A program made the translations under genes and the position numbers. A stretch of 64,000 nucleotides of DNA from Lancefieldella sp. Marseille-Q7238 (GTDB lineage Bacteria; Actinomycetota; Coriobacteriia; Coriobacteriales; Atopobiaceae): assembly GCF_949152215.1 (NCBI RefSeq), contig NZ_OX424407.1:1492530-1556529 (forward strand), given 5' to 3'. Under the pieces are notes generated by a model. The model was not told the origin of the DNA and made no database searches. It was given only the letters and a program-made list of their open reading frames with translations. This document shows, piece by piece, positions 62,482 through 64,000 of the stretch. Within the stretch, counting starts at the first letter, position 1; each line of letters begins with the position of its first letter.

Positions 62482-63132
62482 ATGAGCTACATGGATATCG
62501 TTCTTATAGTCTTAGTGATTGCCGGCGTATGGGCTGTCATTGAAATCGCTCTGACGCTTCGTTCAACACGAAAGTCGATTGAAGAGGTAACGGTTTCCGC
62601 AAATCAAACCATCGAGCAAGTGCAGCCAATCATCGCCAAACTTGATGGCATGATGGATGAACTTGATCCAACGGTCAAGCAGCTTCCCGCGCTGATGGAA
62701 AAAGTGGATACTACCGTGGACGCCGCGAACAGTTCCCTTGAGAGTCTCAACGTGGTGCTCGGTGACGTTGCAACGGTATCAGGAGCCGCCTCCGCGGTCA
62801 CGGCAACGGTAAGCAAAGCGGCGTCAGACGCCGTGACAGGTGTCGTTGAGTCCGTTTCCAAGATTGGCGGCGGCATTGGTTCTGTGGTGAGTCCTTCAAA
62901 GCTTGCCGCCGCGGCTCAAGCCCGGCTTCAAGGAGCTTCGAAAGGGGACCAGCAAAAGGCTGACGAGACTCTGGAAGAGTTGCCTCTGCTCTCGACGGAG
63001 CGGTCGTCCGCAAAAGCGAAACCTGAAGGTCCCGCATACGTTGACTATGGCGATGAAGCCAAAGGAACCAAGTCGGCTTTTGTAGCAGGCGCGGCAAACG
63101 ATGCTGAGGCGTCAAAGGAGCAGGGACTGTAA
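62482..63132 (+). CDS. DUF948 membrane-anchored protein
   Basis: A 216-residue protein. Residues 5-25 are a single membrane span (IVLIVLVIAGVWAVIEIALT), followed by a long helical, coiled-coil-like region (residues 28-130) with TVSANQTIEQVQPIIAKLD, typical of DUF948. A polar tail follows. Such proteins are linked to cell-envelope stress or general stress. ATG 62482 has GGGAGAGG upstream. Its TAA overlaps the ATG of rsbW, so it is in the same unit as rsbW and the sigma factor. Confidence 0.8.
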   Translation: MSYMDIVLIVLVIAGVWAVIEIALTLRSTRKSIEEVTVSANQTIEQVQPIIAKLDGMMDELDPTVKQLPALMEKVDTTVDAANSSLESLNVVLGDVATVSGAASAVTATVSKAASDAVTGVVESVSKIGGGIGSVVSPSKLAAAAQARLQGASKGDQQKADETLEELPLLSTERSSAKAKPEGPAYVDYGDEAKGTKSAFVAGAANDAEASKEQGL

Positions 63133-63521
63133 TGGATCAAAAAGTAGTCACCCTTACCGTTCCTGCAGACGGAAGCTTTGCGCGTGCTGTTCGCATGACC
63201 GCAGCCAACCTTGCCGTTCTCGCGGGAATGAACGTTGATGAGCTGGAAGATGTTCGCATGGCCGCGGAAGAAGGCTTTGTATATGCCTGCAGTACGCAGT
63301 CGGAAGATGTCGCGATAGTCTTTACGCTTACGGACAGCTCTATGGAAATGGATTTTGCCCTTGGCGAGGACGACCCAAGCGACAGCGGCGACTGTACTGA
63401 GAGCCAGCCGCTTGAACTGGTGGAACTGCTCCTTTCTGCTATCTGCGATGATTTTTCCCTTAATGACAACGGATACACGCTCCACCTGCTTAAGGTGACA
63501 GGCGGCGCATATGCCAAATAA
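63132..63521 (+). CDS. rsbW: Anti-sigma factor / serine kinase, RsbW-like
   Basis: A 129-residue GHKL-type protein. DVRMAAEEGFVYACSTQ corresponds to the N-box (Glu and Cys-rich instead of N), after a short ADGSFARAVRMTAANLAVL N-terminus. In such anti-sigma factors the protein binds its sigma factor, and phosphorylates an anti-anti-sigma factor. No RsbV gene is next to it here. The ATG overlaps the stop of the DUF948 gene. It is followed by the sigma gene, overlapping by 11 bases. Confidence 0.8.
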   Translation: MDQKVVTLTVPADGSFARAVRMTAANLAVLAGMNVDELEDVRMAAEEGFVYACSTQSEDVAIVFTLTDSSMEMDFALGEDDPSDSGDCTESQPLELVELLLSAICDDFSLNDNGYTLHLLKVTGGAYAK

Positions 63522-64000
63522 CGATGCTGCCAAACAAAAAGCTGCACGAAGGGCGGCACGTAGAGCATCTCGCGGAACTCCGGCATGGGACAAAGAACGT
63601 ACACGCAAACTTTTTGCAGAGTATCAAGAAACGCATGATCCTGAGGTTCGCGATCAGCTGATTGTAAGCCATTTGAATCTTGTACGCTTTTTGGCCTCTA
63701 AGTTTAAGAACCGCGGAGAACCGCTTGACGATTTGATTCAGGTGGGAACTATCGGCCTCATTAAAGCGATAGACCGCTTTGATCCCTCGCGCGGCCTTGA
63801 ATTTACCACCTACGCTACACCCACTATCATGGGAGAGATTAAGCGCCACTTCCGCGACAAAGGCTGGTCGGTACGGGTTCCCCGGCGTTTGCAGGAGCTT
63901 TCCGCAAAAGTGAATCAAGTCACCGATGAGTTGACGACAGAACTTCAGCGCAGCCCCTCCGTTGACGAGATTGCCAAAAAGCTGGGGGTGAGCGTTGAAG
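63511..64000 (+). CDS. sigB: SigB/SigF-type RNA polymerase sigma factor, N-terminal part (runs off the window)
   Basis: The frame is open from ATG 63511 to the right edge (163 codons). It is not closed by a stop. After a basic stretch of about 25 residues (KAARRAARRAS), sigma region 2 is seen in NLVRFLASKFKNRGEPLDDLIQVGTIGLIKAIDRFDPSRG and FTTYATPTIMGEIKRHFRDKGW (quoted in part), and region 3 begins with VPRRLQELSAK and PSVDEIAKKLG. It is a group 3 sigma factor of the general stress type. The upstream rsbW-like gene should encode its anti-sigma factor. Confidence 0.93.
   Translation, partial: MPNNDAAKQKAARRAARRASRGTPAWDKERTRKLFAEYQETHDPEVRDQLIVSHLNLVRFLASKFKNRGEPLDDLIQVGTIGLIKAIDRFDPSRGLEFTTYATPTIMGEIKRHFRDKGWSVRVPRRLQELSAKVNQVTDELTTELQRSPSVDEIAKKLGVSVE

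Noticed and set aside
1-64000. CRISPR array, insertion sequence, prophage or integrated element
   Set aside because: I found no direct-repeat/spacer pattern, transposase, integrase or phage genes; the repeats seen are inside genes or too short.

Overview
The window (about 50% G+C) looks like chromosome of a Gram-positive actinobacterium of the class Coriobacteriia, most likely the Atopobiaceae (Lancefieldella/Atopobium/Olsenella-like). This is inferred from the mix of genes: a CarD regulator, an M. tuberculosis-type dCTP deaminase, an RsbW/SigB-type pair, a DUF6541 membrane protein, LicD proteins, and many GTG/TTG starts with strong GGAGG ribosome sites. I see no insertion sequence, prophage, CRISPR array or rRNA operon. 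There is one tRNA gene. The first and last genes (carD, sigB-like) are cut by the window edges.

Layout. 0-13.9 kb is housekeeping: carD end, ACT protein, HAD phosphatase, kup, rlmKL, phosphohexomutase, a C39-like anchored protein, argR, a bifunctional penicillin-binding protein and tyrS. 13.9-30.4 kb is a surface-glycan locus. It holds a DUF6541 membrane protein, rmlA-rmlD-rmlB-licD in one operon, a licC/licA fusion with licB, an aminotransferase with a cytidylyltransferase/Gfo-Idh fusion, two GT2 glycosyltransferases, a second licD, a flippase, DUF2304 and rmlC. Together these should make dTDP-L-rhamnose and CDP-activated choline or an aminopolyol, and attach phospho-substituents to a rhamnose-containing wall polymer. 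30.4-46.3 kb is mixed housekeeping (U32 protein, Nfu, dcd, lgt, comF, hpf, degV, NYN protein, DUF523-PNP fusion, tRNA-Thr) with several surface or poorly known proteins. 46.4-51.4 kb has a VWA wall-anchored protein and a csoR-copA copper operon. 51.6-58.5 kb has a zinc phospholipase C-like protein, a phosphatase, a DNA glycosylase, a cysteine-type ABC importer operon behind a cysteine-rich leaderless peptide, and a KdgT-type permease. 58.5-64 kb has an SGNH hydrolase, a dGTPase-like gene, rarA, a DUF948 protein, rsbW and a sigma factor.

The observations I would follow first are these. (1) A candidate cysteine attenuator upstream of the ABC importer: a TTGACA promoter, a leaderless 28-codon ORF with three Cys codons, then competing hairpins and a T tract. 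(2) An autoregulation-like layout at the HTH-LicC-LicA fusion, whose -10 box lies inside an inverted repeat. (3) A copper ATPase whose C-terminus is a CopZ-like domain with its own internal ribosome site and ATG. (4) A CsoR-type operator filling the promoter spacer of csoR-copA. (5) A TudS-like (DUF523)-purine nucleoside phosphorylase fusion. (6) A hydroxyacid dehydrogenase with three 13-residue Cys/His repeats as a metal-binding tail. (7) An RlmKL enzyme whose RlmL half has lost its catalytic motifs.
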